Shown here one piece after another: positions 9,517-18,570 of a stretch of 64,000 nucleotides of DNA; within the stretch, counting starts at the first letter, position 1, and each line of letters starts with the position of its first letter. The notes under the pieces are model-generated. The model made no database searches. It saw only the letters and a list, made by a program, of their open reading frames with translations, and was not told the origin of the DNA. The position numbers and the translations under genes are program-made. Location of the stretch: positions 104,835 to 168,834 of the forward strand of contig NZ_UNRC01000006.1 of NCBI RefSeq assembly GCF_900537065.1, in the 5' to 3' direction. Source of the stretch: Sphingorhabdus sp. Alg239-R122. Lineage in GTDB: Bacteria > Pseudomonadota > Alphaproteobacteria > Sphingomonadales > Sphingomonadaceae.

Positions 9517-9667
9517 TTGTTATCCCGTTAACTTTTTGCTCGTTTCGCCCTAACAAAAGAGCCCTAAGCTAAAGTTAATTTTCGGGACGGTATTGCGCTG
9601 TTATATTATTTTACAAGCCGCAGGAAAGCTGGAAAAATTCTGGTTAACGTGTGACCGCCTTTCATGG

Positions 9668-10426
9668 TTAATTCCAGTCACCCCGGCCCGCCATCCACAG
9701 GCTGACTGCGGCAGCTGCTGCCGTATCGGCGCGTAATATGCGCGGACCTAGTGAAACAGGCACTGCACTTGGGTGGGCGCGGATCATATTGCCTTCTTCA
9801 TCGTTGAATCCGCCTTCAGGGCCGATTAATATCGCGGCCGGGCCATCATGCGCCACCAATGCCTTGCGAAACGAACCTTCCCCGCTGGCATGAATGCGTT
9901 CATCGGCAAAGAATATATGGCGGCCTTCCGGCCATTCTGCCAGCAGGTCGGCCAGCTTTGTGAGATCGCCCAGTTCAGGCAGGCTGGAACGTTCGCACTG
10001 TTCTGCCGCTTCTATCATATGCGCGCGCAGGCGGTCGGGCTTTATCTTGTCCACCACCGTGCGCTGTGTCCGCACCGGCACAAACCGGCGTACACCCAGC
10101 TCACATGCCTTTTCCGCCATCCAATCAAAGCGCGCACGCTTGATGGGTGCGGCACATAGCCATAGATCCGGTACGATTTCACGTTCGCGCAGCTTTTGCG
10201 TGAGTAAGACAGTGACGGCGCGTTTTGCGGCATGTGTCACTTGGCCCAGATATTCACCTGTGCGGTTATCGAACAGGACAATCGCATCCCCAGGCTTTGC
10301 CCGCATGACATTAGCAAGATAATGTGCCTGTGGTCCGCCAAGACGAAGCTCTATGCCGTCGGACAGCACCTCATCGACAAACAGGCGCGGCGCGCTATGT
10401 GGCGGATAGGCAGGGGTGGCGGGCAT
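9668..10426 (-). CDS. rsmE: 16S rRNA (uracil-1498-N3)-methyltransferase RsmE
   Basis: A 252-residue SPOUT-class methyltransferase that methylates U1498 of 16S rRNA with S-adenosylmethionine. An N-terminal PUA-like domain (RLFVDE, LRLGGPQAHYLANVMRAKPGD) precedes the knotted catalytic domain, with the cofactor-binding signature AILIGPEGGFNDEE and the C-terminal LGPRILRADTAAAAAVSLW. ATG 10426, with GAAAGG upstream, is chosen over the longer frame from 10468. It is divergent from ubiA, with about 70 bases between the starts. Confidence 0.94.
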   Translation of the reverse strand: MPATPAYPPHSAPRLFVDEVLSDGIELRLGGPQAHYLANVMRAKPGDAIVLFDNRTGEYLGQVTHAAKRAVTVLLTQKLREREIVPDLWLCAAPIKRARFDWMAEKACELGVRRFVPVRTQRTVVDKIKPDRLRAHMIEAAEQCERSSLPELGDLTKLADLLAEWPEGRHIFFADERIHASGEGSFRKALVAHDGPAAILIGPEGGFNDEEGNMIRAHPSAVPVSLGPRILRADTAAAAAVSLWMAGRGDWN

Positions 10427-10496
10427 GTTCGGCCTTTCGTGAATTTTTGCCGCAGCATGTTTAGACAATTGCGTATCTAATCGCTACAGCGCTTGC

Positions 10497-11405
10497 ATGA
10501 GCGAGGCAAGCGTACCCGATACACAGATAGGCGGCCTGATGGGCTTGCTACCGGCAAGAGTGCGGCCCTATGCGCTGCTGGCGCGGTTTGACCGGCCGAT
10601 CGGCTGGTGGCTGCTATTTTGGCCTTGCGCCTGGGGATCGGGGCTGTCGGGGGAGGTTATCCGGCGCTGGGATCTGCTGCTCTGGTTTTTGGCAGGCGCG
10701 ATTGCCATGCGCGCTGCGGGGTGCGTTTATAACGATATTATCGACCGTGACCTGGATGCACAGGTCGAACGCACGCGTGACCGTCCGCTGGCAAGCGGGG
10801 CAGTGTCGCTAAAGGCCGCGTGGATATGGCTTTTCAGCCTGTGCCTCATTGGTCTTGTCGTCCTGCTGCAGCTGAACTGGCTGGCGGCGGGCGTGGCGCT
10901 GAGCAGCCTTGCGCTGGTGGCCGCCTATCCGTTCATGAAACGCATCACATGGTGGCCGCAGGCATGGCTAGGGCTGGTGTTCAGCTGGGGTGCATTGGTG
11001 GCATGGGCCGCGGGTGAAGGCGATCTGTCACTGCCCGCGCTGCTGCTCTATGCGGGCAGTATCTTCTGGGTCATCGGTTATGACACTATCTATGCTGTGC
11101 AGGATGTGGAGGATGATGCGCTGGTCGGCATCCGTTCCAGCGCGCGGGCATTGGGCGGGAATATCAAGCCGGGTGTCGCGGCATTTTACTTTATCGCCAT
11201 CGCATTATGGGCCGCTGCTTTTTGGCAAGTGCGGCCGCAATGGCTGGCGCTGGCCGCGCTGCTGCCGATGGCGCTGCATTTACTGTGGCAGGTGGCAACA
11301 CTGAAAATCGGCGATGGCGGCGATGCACTTGCCAAATTTCGCAGCAACCGGGACGCAGGGCTGTTGATGTTTCTGGCCTGCGCCACCGTGGGCCTTGCTG
11401 GCTAA
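10497..11405 (+). CDS. ubiA: 4-hydroxybenzoate polyprenyltransferase UbiA
   Basis: A 302-residue integral membrane prenyltransferase that attaches the polyprenyl chain to 4-hydroxybenzoate in ubiquinone synthesis. Both Asp-rich motifs are present: NDIIDRDLDAQVERTRDRPL (about residues 79-98) and YDTIYAVQDVEDD (about 197-209), which bind magnesium and the diphosphate. Eight or nine hydrophobic helices fit the family. It is followed closely by the DUF6065 gene and is divergent from rsmE. Confidence 0.94.
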   Translation: MSEASVPDTQIGGLMGLLPARVRPYALLARFDRPIGWWLLFWPCAWGSGLSGEVIRRWDLLLWFLAGAIAMRAAGCVYNDIIDRDLDAQVERTRDRPLASGAVSLKAAWIWLFSLCLIGLVVLLQLNWLAAGVALSSLALVAAYPFMKRITWWPQAWLGLVFSWGALVAWAAGEGDLSLPALLLYAGSIFWVIGYDTIYAVQDVEDDALVGIRSSARALGGNIKPGVAAFYFIAIALWAAAFWQVRPQWLALAALLPMALHLLWQVATLKIGDGGDALAKFRSNRDAGLLMFLACATVGLAG

Positions 11406-11426
11406 GCACTTGAGGGGGAGAGCGGC

Positions 11427-12221
11427 ATGAGTGATTTCAGGATCAATTTCAGCTTTGATCAGGATGACGGTGCGGATGCGCAGGAGAAAGAGCCCGGTGC
11501 CGCAGATGATGCGGCCACCGCTGCCGATATAGAATTCCTCTGCGATCCTGCGCTGGCGGGCCGTATTCCCGCGCCGGAACGTGCCATACGCTTCGCGCCC
11601 GACTGGTTCAAACGGCTGGAGCGTGAAATGGATATGAAAGACGCGCATGGCCTGCCGGGGCTGACTGCAAAGGCCTGCCTGCCCATGACCGATGCTTTTT
11701 CGCTCGGTTTCATGATCCCGTTGCCGCTTGATGTGCAGTTCCACATTCCCGAAGACCGCGTGTCGGTACAGATGGGCTGGGCACCGGATGCACCATTCCA
11801 GCCTGTTGAACAGCATCATCCCGGTCAGATCGGCGCGCCCGAGCCGCCTTTTCAGAGCACGATGCCGCTTAAATTCATCAATCCGTGGCGGATCCGGGTA
11901 CCGCAGGGTTATTCGGTCCTGCTGACCCAGCCATTCAGCCGCCCGGACTTGCCGTTCGGCTGTTTTAGCGGCTTTGTTGACTGTGACCGGTTTGATACAA
12001 CCATCAACCTGCCTTTTGCATGGACCGGCGATCCGGGGGATTATATGCTGCCCGCCGGTACGCCCATTGCGCAAATTGTTCCCATCCGCCGTGACACGCT
12101 GCTTAAACAGGGCATGGCGCGTGCATCAACACAGGCCGAGCTTGATGAACAGGCCGCTGCGGCGAAGCGGAAATATGGCGAAGAATCGACCTATGCACGT
12201 GACTGGCGCGTCAAGAAATAG
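11427..12221 (+). CDS. DUF6065-like cytoplasmic protein
   Basis: 264 residues, soluble, with an acidic alanine-rich N-terminus of about 35 residues. The conserved core includes IRFAPDWFKRL, LPLDVQFHIPE, FINPWRIRVPQGYSVLLTQPF and GDYMLPAGTPIAQIVPIRRD. This resembles DUF6065, a family without known function found mostly in alphaproteobacteria. It lies 21 bases after ubiA in the same direction with GAGGGGGAG upstream, so it is probably cotranscribed. The family name is given from memory of the pattern and is moderately sure. Confidence 0.6.
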   Translation: MSDFRINFSFDQDDGADAQEKEPGAADDAATAADIEFLCDPALAGRIPAPERAIRFAPDWFKRLEREMDMKDAHGLPGLTAKACLPMTDAFSLGFMIPLPLDVQFHIPEDRVSVQMGWAPDAPFQPVEQHHPGQIGAPEPPFQSTMPLKFINPWRIRVPQGYSVLLTQPFSRPDLPFGCFSGFVDCDRFDTTINLPFAWTGDPGDYMLPAGTPIAQIVPIRRDTLLKQGMARASTQAELDEQAAAAKRKYGEESTYARDWRVKK

Positions 12222-12253
12222 GCTTTGGCGTCCACACACATGGCCAAGCTTGA

Positions 12254-12640
12254 TCAATTATAGCTCACCACCTCAAATTCTATGCCGTTCGCATCGAAGA
12301 AATAAAAACGGCGGCCCGGTTCGTAATCATCATGACTGAAAGGTTCCAGTCCGGCAGCAACCACCTTCGCTTCCACTGCATCCAGGTCATCCACGACAAT
12401 GCCGATATGGTTGAGCGGCACGCCCTTGGTGAATTTTGGCTGCGCCGCTTTCACCTCATCACTGGCATAGAGCGCAAGATAATCATCATCGCTGCCCACA
12501 TGGATGGTATACCCGCCCAGCATGGATGGCCCCTCCCACCGGATATGCCAGCCAAACAGGCCCTGCATAAGCTGCGCGGAGGCCTGTGGGTCAGCGACGG
12601 TCAGGTTGGCATGTTCGATGCGGGCAGATGTTGTACTCAT
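12254..12640 (-). CDS. VOC family (glyoxalase/bleomycin-resistance fold) protein
   Basis: A 128-residue single-domain vicinal oxygen chelate protein: an N-terminal beta-alpha-beta unit around ARIEHANLTVADPQASAQL and a second around LNHIGIVVDDLDAVEAKV, ending in FYFFDANGIEFEVV. Members bind metals and act as lyases, dioxygenases or resistance proteins; the substrate is unknown. ATG 12640 is chosen because AAAGGAAC precedes it. It is divergent from soxR, and a SoxR-type promoter in the gap points toward it, so it is a probable SoxR target in the response to redox-cycling compounds. Confidence 0.82.
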   Translation of the reverse strand: MSTTSARIEHANLTVADPQASAQLMQGLFGWHIRWEGPSMLGGYTIHVGSDDDYLALYASDEVKAAQPKFTKGVPLNHIGIVVDDLDAVEAKVVAAGLEPFSHDDYEPGRRFYFFDANGIEFEVVSYN

Positions 12641-12721
12641 TTTACGGTTCCTTTGAATGTTAAATATTAAAATCAATGCTTTGATTGTACTTTGATCTGG
12701 TACGAATCAGCGTGTTTGCTA

Positions 12722-12752
12722 TTTCTACAACCTCAAGTTAAATTGAGGTCAA
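12722..12752 (-). promoter_or_regulatory. SoxR-controlled promoter with 18-bp SoxR box
   Basis: CCTCAAGTTAAATTGAGG at 12731-12748 matches the well-known SoxR operator CCTCAAGTTAACTTGAGG at 17 of 18 positions. On the minus strand a -35 hexamer TTGACC (12747-12752) and a -10 hexamer TAGAAA (12722-12727) are separated by 19 bases, the long spacer typical of MerR-family activated promoters, with the box inside it. The promoter faces the VOC gene; soxR is on the other side. Confidence 0.88.
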
Positions 12753-12794
12753 GATATTATTTCATGATATGTACAGGCAGGCGAAGAAGGCGAT

Positions 12795-13238
12795 ATGGCG
12801 CAGCACAAATTATTGCAGATTGGTGAGTTAGCGGCTCGTACGGGACTATCCGTTTCGGCTATTCGGTTTTACGAGGAAAAAGGGCTGGTGGAGCCGCTGC
12901 GCACTGGCGGCGGGCAGCGCCGTTTTCTACGCAGTGATATCCGGCGGCTGTCGTTTGTGCTGATCGCGCAGCAGCTGGGGCTGACCATTGGCCAGATTGA
13001 GGCGGAGCTGTCGAAATTGCCGCAGGGACGCAACCCGACCGCTGCCGACTGGCGCAAAATCAGCCGAGCGATGCGCAAAAGCATTGATGAAAAGATCGCA
13101 CAACTGGAACGCACCCGCGACCGGCTGGATGGCTGTATCGGCTGCGGTTGCCTGAGCTTGAAAACCTGCGCACTGTATAATCCGGATGACAGGGCGGGCC
13201 TGAAAGGATCGGGGCCAAGGCTGGTGCTGGGGAATTAG
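12795..13238 (+). CDS. soxR: Redox-sensitive MerR-family activator SoxR
   Basis: 147 residues. The MerR-type winged helix (residues 6-75, LQIGELAARTGLSVSAIRFYE) is followed by a dimerisation helix and the [2Fe-2S] cluster motif C-x2-C-x-C-x5-C at Cys114, 117, 119 and 125, the defining feature of SoxR. The protein activates promoters when its cluster is oxidised. There is no soxS nearby, as expected outside enteric bacteria, where SoxR acts directly on small regulons. The adjacent divergent VOC gene with its SoxR box is the evident local target. Confidence 0.94.
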   Translation: MAQHKLLQIGELAARTGLSVSAIRFYEEKGLVEPLRTGGGQRRFLRSDIRRLSFVLIAQQLGLTIGQIEAELSKLPQGRNPTAADWRKISRAMRKSIDEKIAQLERTRDRLDGCIGCGCLSLKTCALYNPDDRAGLKGSGPRLVLGN

Positions 13239-13253
13239 CTGGATCACGCGGGT

Positions 13254-13583
13254 TTAATCCTCAAAATCCTGTTCGGCGAGGTCCTGCAGGCTTCGCTGCG
13301 CACGCTTGATCTTCTTTTGAACTACATAATTCGTGATGATGAGAAACAGCAAGGATATTGCTGCGATGATGGCAGCGACAGGCCATAGCCACTGAAACTT
13401 GCCGGAATAATGGGTAGCAAGACCGATAACCGCAAAAGCCAGCGCCCATCTTATAGCCCAGAAAACAAGACGGTGTCGCAATGAGGTGCCGAGCTCTAGT
13501 GATTCATGGTCCAGTTGGCGTTCATTTTCTTCGATGAACCGCGTCAGGTCATCATGCTTTTCACCTTCAGGTTCAATTGGCAC
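13254..13583 (-). CDS. Small two-helix membrane protein downstream of smc
   Basis: A predicted 109-residue protein with a charged, acidic N-terminus (about 45 residues) and two hydrophobic helices (about residues 48-67 and 74-98), then a basic coiled tail with QKKIKRAQRSLQDL. I do not recognise the family. The start is decided by a near-perfect ribosome binding site: AGGAGGT six bases before a GTG at 13583. It begins 25 bases after the smc stop in the same direction and is probably the last gene of that operon. A role in envelope or chromosome maintenance is only a guess from position. Confidence 0.65.
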   Translation of the reverse strand: MPIEPEGEKHDDLTRFIEENERQLDHESLELGTSLRHRLVFWAIRWALAFAVIGLATHYSGKFQWLWPVAAIIAAISLLFLIITNYVVQKKIKRAQRSLQDLAEQDFED

Positions 13584-13608
13584 GGGGTTACCTCCTGTTT
13601 TTGCTGGC

Positions 13609-16600
13609 CTATTCCGCCGCCAGCAATTCTTCTGCGCCGCCCAGGTCAACTGATACCAGCCGTGAAATGCCCTGTTCGATCATGGTGACACCGAACAGGC
13701 GGTGCATGCGGCTCATGGTCACGGCATTGTGGGTGACAATCAGGTAGCGGGTGTTGGTCTCACGTGTCATCGTGTCGAGCAGATCGCAGAACCGTTCGAT
13801 ATTGGCATCATCAAGCGGCGCATCGACCTCGTCGAGAACGCAGATCGGCGCGGGATTGGTCAGGAACAGTGCAAAGATAAGCGCCACGGCGGTCAGCGCC
13901 TGTTCACCGCCCGATAACAGAGTGAGCGAAGACAGTCGCTTGCCCGGGGGCTGCGCCATGATTTCGAGACCTGCCTGAAGCGGATCATCACTGTCGACCA
14001 GTTCCAGATGCGCCTTGCCGCCGTTGAACAGCTCGGCAAACAGCTTGCGGAAATGCTGGTCGACGGTTTCGAACGCATCCAATAACCGTGTGCGACCTTC
14101 ACGGTTCAGACTGCCGATTGATCCGCGTAACCGGTTGATGGCTTCGGTCAGTTCGGCATGTTCTGCATGCCCCTTGTCAATTTCCGCCTGCGTTTCTTCC
14201 AACTCATCCGCCGCTACCAGATTGACCGGGCCGATACGCTCGCGGGCGGTATTCAGCCTTTCATGCTCGGTGCTTTCGGCGGCGGCGTCACGGATAGCGT
14301 CGGCATCAAATTCCATTTTTTCGGGCAGCATGGGCGGCGGGCATTCAAACCGCTCGCCCGAAATCCGGGCCATTTCCACACGGCGCAGATCCTGATTTTC
14401 AGCGCGGGCGACGGCGCCAGCCCGCTCCTCTCGCGCGCTGCTCAATGCTTCGGCAGTGGTTGCCAGACTGGTTTCATGGGCGCGCAGTTCGGTCTCGGCC
14501 TCGCGCGCCGCATTTTCCAGCGTTTCCAGGCTAGCGGCTTCCTCGCTGTGGCGTGTGGTTTTAGCTGTGACCTGCTCCTTCAGCGATTCTGGCCTGGCGG
14601 CCAGCACTGCGCGCTCTTCGGCCAGTTCTTCGATGCGTTTCGCCATATCGGCCATCCGCGTGGCCGCTTCGGAAGAGCGCGCCTGCCAACCCTTGATTTC
14701 GGCGCTGATGACAGCGCCGCGCTCACGTGCCTGTGACAGCGATTGATCGAGTGCGGACACCGCGGCCTGCGCGCTTTGCATTGCGCTGCGTGCGGCATCA
14801 TTTTGCGCCTGTAATTTCTCGGTTTCCGCCTGCTGCTTTGCTCCATCGGGCAGCGCCGCGCGGGTCTTGCGTGCGGCATCCAGCTCAGCCTGTGCTTCTT
14901 CCCGATCGCCTGCGACAGCTTTGATCTGCGTTTCCAGTTCATCACGCCGTTCGCGTGCGCGGCGGCGTGCATATTCGCACTGGTCCAAAGCGCGCAGGGC
15001 TTCGCGCTCTTCGGCACTGGCGGTATCAATGGCGGTGCGGGCCGAACGGATATCATTCTGTATGGCGTTCAGCTTTTCAACATGCGCTGTGAGCACAGTC
15101 TCTGCCGCTTCGGTGGCTGTGAGAGCAGCAGGTACAAGCTTCTGCAATTCTTCCAGCCGGGTACGCCGGGCCAGCCTTTCAGCGGTGGCAGCGCCATCGC
15201 CATGCGACACAAATCCGTCCCAGCGGCGCAGCCGCCCAGACAGTGTAACCAAACGCTCGCCCAGCCGGAGCGGTGCGCCATCATCTTTTTCCATGACCCA
15301 GATATGGCGGAGCCGCGACGACAGTGCTTCGGGCGCTGAAACATGGTCCGCCAGCCGCGATGCATCTATGCGGTTGCCGCTGCTATCCCCGTCCATGGCG
15401 GTGCCAGTCCAGAAACGGCCATCGCCATCGGCTTTGCCCACTGCGGCACTTAGGTCATCGCCCAGTGCGGCGGCGAGTGCGGTCTCATAACCTTTGTTCG
15501 CGCTGACATCATCCAGCGCCTTGCCGCTACCCTGCTGCTGCGCCAGCTCGCGGGTAAGTGCGGCAAGTTCACGTTCGAGCGCAGCGGAATCGGCTTTTGC
15601 GGACGACAGATCGGCTTCCCCGACCGCCCGTGCCTTAGTGGAGGCGATGCGCCCGGCTTCCAGTTTTTCCAGTGTTCCACGCGCTTCGGTGAGCTGTTTT
15701 TCCGCACCTGTCTTGCGCGCTTCGGCATCTGTCCATTGTTTTTCCAGAACATCGGGTGCGGCCTGTTCGCGTAATTGCGCCTGCGTGCGTTCCAGATCAG
15801 ATGTCAGTCGGTCGGTACGCGTTTGCGCTGCCGACAGCGCTGCATCGGCGACACGGATTTCGGCTTGTACGCGCGCCTGTTCGGCCACGGCCTTGGCAAG
15901 CTCCACCTCGTTGGCCCGCGCCGCACGTTCGGCATTGTCATAGGCACGTTCCTGTGCCGGGCGCTCGCTTTCCAGCTTTTCAGTATCGGCGGCCACGCGT
16001 GCCTGTTCCTGTTCCAACCGGGTGAGGGCTGCGGCAGCGTCATGGGTGAGCTGATCTTCGCGCGCGCTGTCATCGGTGAGCCGTGCAGACTGCCGGTCAA
16101 GGTCCGTGATCCGCTGATGGATATTATCAAGCTGCCCCTGTAGTGCCTCAATCTGATGGCTGAGCGAGTTCACATTGTCGCGTTTTTCCTGCAGCACGCT
16201 GCGCGCATCAGCGAGCTTCTGTGCGGCGCTGGCCTGCGCCTGCTGTGCGTCCTGCTGTGCAGCGCGCGCGCTGGTCACGCGTGCCTCCGCCTCTTCGGCT
16301 TCCTGTTTTGCCGCTTTCGCAGCAGCAGCTGCATCACGCCAGCGGGCATAAACGAGCCGCGCTTCGGTAATGCCGATCTGCGCGCTTAGTTTTTTGTAAC
16401 GCTCCGCTGCCTTGGCCTGCCGCCTGAGGTGCGCGGATCGCGCGTCCATATCGGCCAATATGGTGTCGAGGCGTTCCAGGTTTTTTTCGGCGGCGCGCAG
16501 TTTCTGTTCGGCATCCTTGCGCCGCACGTGCAATCCGGCAATACCCGCCGCTTCTTCCAGCATCTGCCGGCGTTCCGTAGGCTTGGCGGCGATGACGGCA

Positions 16601-17067
16601 GCGATCTTGCCCTGGCTCACCAATGCGGGAGAATGTGCGCCAGTGGCGGCATCGGCAAAGATCAGCGCAATATCCTTGGCACGCACATCGCGGCCATTGA
16701 CACGGTAGGCACTGCCCGCGCCGCGTTCGATACGGCGGATGACTTCCAGTTCATCATCATCCGCCGCGTCATTTGCCCCGGCAATGGTGGCAATATGCTC
16801 ACCCTTTTCGGTTTCAGCGAGCAATGACACTTCGGCAAAGCTGCGTTCAGCGCGCGTGGCCGTGCCCGCAAAGATCACATCTTCCATGCCGCCGCCGCGC
16901 ATGGATTTGGGGGAATTTTCCCCCATCACCCAGCGAATGGCTTCGAGCAGATTGGACTTGCCGCAGCCATTGGGGCCGACAATACCGGTCAGTCCTTTTT
17001 CAATACGCAGGTCAGTGGGGTCGACAAAGCTCTTAAAACCCGAAAGTTTAAGCCGCTTTATCTGCAT
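13609..17067 (-). CDS. smc: Chromosome segregation protein SMC
   Basis: A full-length 1152-residue SMC ATPase that organises and compacts the chromosome with ScpA/ScpB. The Walker A GPNGCGKSN lies at about residues 32-40; two long alanine/glutamate/arginine-rich coiled coils (about 170-510 and 650-960) flank a hinge (about 520-640). The C-terminal head has the ABC signature LSGGEQ and Walker B ICVLDEVDAPLDD. The coiled coils create many spurious antisense frames. It is in line with the DsbA-like lipoprotein and DciA-like genes upstream. The hinge seems of ordinary length. Confidence 0.96.
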   Translation of the reverse strand: MQIKRLKLSGFKSFVDPTDLRIEKGLTGIVGPNGCGKSNLLEAIRWVMGENSPKSMRGGGMEDVIFAGTATRAERSFAEVSLLAETEKGEHIATIAGANDAADDDELEVIRRIERGAGSAYRVNGRDVRAKDIALIFADAATGAHSPALVSQGKIAAVIAAKPTERRQMLEEAAGIAGLHVRRKDAEQKLRAAEKNLERLDTILADMDARSAHLRRQAKAAERYKKLSAQIGITEARLVYARWRDAAAAAKAAKQEAEEAEARVTSARAAQQDAQQAQASAAQKLADARSVLQEKRDNVNSLSHQIEALQGQLDNIHQRITDLDRQSARLTDDSAREDQLTHDAAAALTRLEQEQARVAADTEKLESERPAQERAYDNAERAARANEVELAKAVAEQARVQAEIRVADAALSAAQTRTDRLTSDLERTQAQLREQAAPDVLEKQWTDAEARKTGAEKQLTEARGTLEKLEAGRIASTKARAVGEADLSSAKADSAALERELAALTRELAQQQGSGKALDDVSANKGYETALAAALGDDLSAAVGKADGDGRFWTGTAMDGDSSGNRIDASRLADHVSAPEALSSRLRHIWVMEKDDGAPLRLGERLVTLSGRLRRWDGFVSHGDGAATAERLARRTRLEELQKLVPAALTATEAAETVLTAHVEKLNAIQNDIRSARTAIDTASAEEREALRALDQCEYARRRARERRDELETQIKAVAGDREEAQAELDAARKTRAALPDGAKQQAETEKLQAQNDAARSAMQSAQAAVSALDQSLSQARERGAVISAEIKGWQARSSEAATRMADMAKRIEELAEERAVLAARPESLKEQVTAKTTRHSEEAASLETLENAAREAETELRAHETSLATTAEALSSAREERAGAVARAENQDLRRVEMARISGERFECPPPMLPEKMEFDADAIRDAAAESTEHERLNTARERIGPVNLVAADELEETQAEIDKGHAEHAELTEAINRLRGSIGSLNREGRTRLLDAFETVDQHFRKLFAELFNGGKAHLELVDSDDPLQAGLEIMAQPPGKRLSSLTLLSGGEQALTAVALIFALFLTNPAPICVLDEVDAPLDDANIERFCDLLDTMTRETNTRYLIVTHNAVTMSRMHRLFGVTMIEQGISRLVSVDLGGAEELLAAE

Positions 17068-17104
17068 TGTGAAATTGCCTCCCCCGGGCCTGCCTGGCTA
17101 CGCT

Positions 17105-17845
17105 TTACCGCGCGCCCAGGTCCTGCAACTGATTTTCCAGCGAGGTCCAGCCGCCATAGCTGATGGTCTGGCCATTGAGCAGGAATGTCGGTGTGCCGGA
17201 TACGTTATAGTCTTCGACGGCTTTCTGTACGCTTTCGGCGAGCTGTTTTGCCTTGGCAGGGTCCGAGAGGCATGATGTCGCCTGGTCACGCGAAATGCCG
17301 CGCGCTGCGAACAGGTCGACCAGGCCGACTGTATCCGCGAGTGCAGCATAGCGCTGCTCCTCAGGCAGGTCGATCGCTGCCTGCAGCCTTGCGCCTTCGC
17401 TCTGCATTTTTCCGAGCATTTCCTGCTGACCCGCAAACACTGCTTCGGTAAGCGGGAAGAATGCGCTGTCCGTGCCGCACTGCGTTAGCATAGTGGCGCT
17501 AAGGTCGATTGGATCACGTACGAAATTACGGAATTCCAGGCTGACACGGCCAGAGGGGATGTAATTGTCGCGCAGCGGCGGATAACCCTGTTCGGCGAAA
17601 GCGCCGCAGGCCGGGCAGGTGAGCGATGCGAATTCAACCAGTTTGATCGGTGCGTCTGGATTACCCATCAGATAGCCGCCCTGTTCGGTTTTGGTAACCA
17701 CCTGGTTCCACTCCTGGCCTTCAGGTGGGGCGACATTTTCAATCACTTCGCCTGACAGGCCCGCAGTGCCTTCTTCGCCGCCACCACTGCAGCTTGCGAG
17801 CGTAAGCGCGAATGCCGCGCCGAACATGGAAAATAATTTACGCAT
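17105..17845 (-). CDS. DsbA-like thioredoxin-fold lipoprotein
   Basis: 246 residues. A lipoprotein signal peptide ends in the lipobox LASC, with a short GGGEEGT linker, then a thioredoxin fold with the active site TCPACG (about residues 88-93), an inserted helical domain and the cis-Pro loop SGTPTFLLNG. This is the thiol oxidoreductase type common beside smc in alphaproteobacteria; it should act on periplasmic disulfides. ATG 17845 is chosen since it puts the lipobox about 18 residues in and has GAGGAC upstream. The anchor to a membrane via lipidation is inferred from the lipobox. Confidence 0.85.
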   Translation of the reverse strand: MRKLFSMFGAAFALTLASCSGGGEEGTAGLSGEVIENVAPPEGQEWNQVVTKTEQGGYLMGNPDAPIKLVEFASLTCPACGAFAEQGYPPLRDNYIPSGRVSLEFRNFVRDPIDLSATMLTQCGTDSAFFPLTEAVFAGQQEMLGKMQSEGARLQAAIDLPEEQRYAALADTVGLVDLFAARGISRDQATSCLSDPAKAKQLAESVQKAVEDYNVSGTPTFLLNGQTISYGGWTSLENQLQDLGAR

Positions 17846-17944
17846 GGGGATAATCGTCCTCTTCATCTGTTGTCTTGTCTGTCCCTGCCTTATCCGCACA
17901 TTTCCTGCGTTTCCAGCATTTTTCTTCAAACGGCATTTTGCCCG

Positions 17945-18556
17945 CTATTTTACCCTGGGCAGTCCGCTATCCTTATTTCTGTCCTCATCCTCATCGGCAA
18001 TACCGCGTGCCAGCGATTCCAGTACGGCGAGCAGTTCGGGATCACCTATGTCACGCAGGCTATCGCCCAGTTCCATCGGGATTGGTTTGAGCGAGGGCGG
18101 TGGTGCGGGCGCTGCGGCATGGGCCTTGGGCGGGGCCACTTCGCCTTGCCGCATCTTGACCTTGTCGACCGCGTTATAGCCAAAGAAACGGTTCACCCGT
18201 TCGATGATTTCGGGTGTCACATGCTGCATCAGCACGGCATGCGCGCCCGATACGATCAGATTGAGCGTGCCGCCTGATTTTTGCCCGTGCGGGAAACGGA
18301 TCGATTCCGGCAGCGATATCGCGGCATATCGTTCGCCTGCTATTTCGGGCCAGCGCGTGACGATGGAACTTTGTACGAAACCGAATTTACGGAACGCCGC
18401 GCGGCCGATTTCGGGCATCAGGTCGGAAATTGATTTGGCCGCCCCGCCGCGTGGACGCTGGTAAGGCTTTGCCTTTGGTCTCGCCTTCTTTTTGCGCGTC
18501 TTTTTGGCGGATTTCGCCTTATCTGCTTTATCGCTTTCCATTTCGCGTGTGACCAT
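17945..18556 (-). CDS. DUF721 protein (DciA-like)
   Basis: 203 residues. A lysine-rich N-terminus (KKTRKKKARPKAKP) is followed by the DUF721/DciA core: a helix around ISDLMPEIGRAAFRKFGF, then IVTRWPEIAGERYAAISLPESIRF and LNLIVSGAHAVLMQHVTPEIIERVNRFFGY. DciA is the ancestral loader or partner of the replicative helicase DnaB. The C-terminal 60 residues are proline-rich, then acidic, and are lineage-specific. Start ATG 18556 leaves only 14 bases to the divergent mutY start. It sits in the order mutY, DUF721, DsbA-like, smc that is common in alphaproteobacteria. Confidence 0.8.
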   Translation of the reverse strand: MVTREMESDKADKAKSAKKTRKKKARPKAKPYQRPRGGAAKSISDLMPEIGRAAFRKFGFVQSSIVTRWPEIAGERYAAISLPESIRFPHGQKSGGTLNLIVSGAHAVLMQHVTPEIIERVNRFFGYNAVDKVKMRQGEVAPPKAHAAAPAPPPSLKPIPMELGDSLRDIGDPELLAVLESLARGIADEDEDRNKDSGLPRVK

Positions 18557-18570
18557 GGCATAGCCACCCC

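Noticed and set aside
13700..16830. Many long open frames on the plus strand across the smc gene
   Set aside because: They are antisense or shifted readings of the coiled-coil codons, with low-complexity serine/arginine composition and no ribosome binding sites; smc itself is intact.
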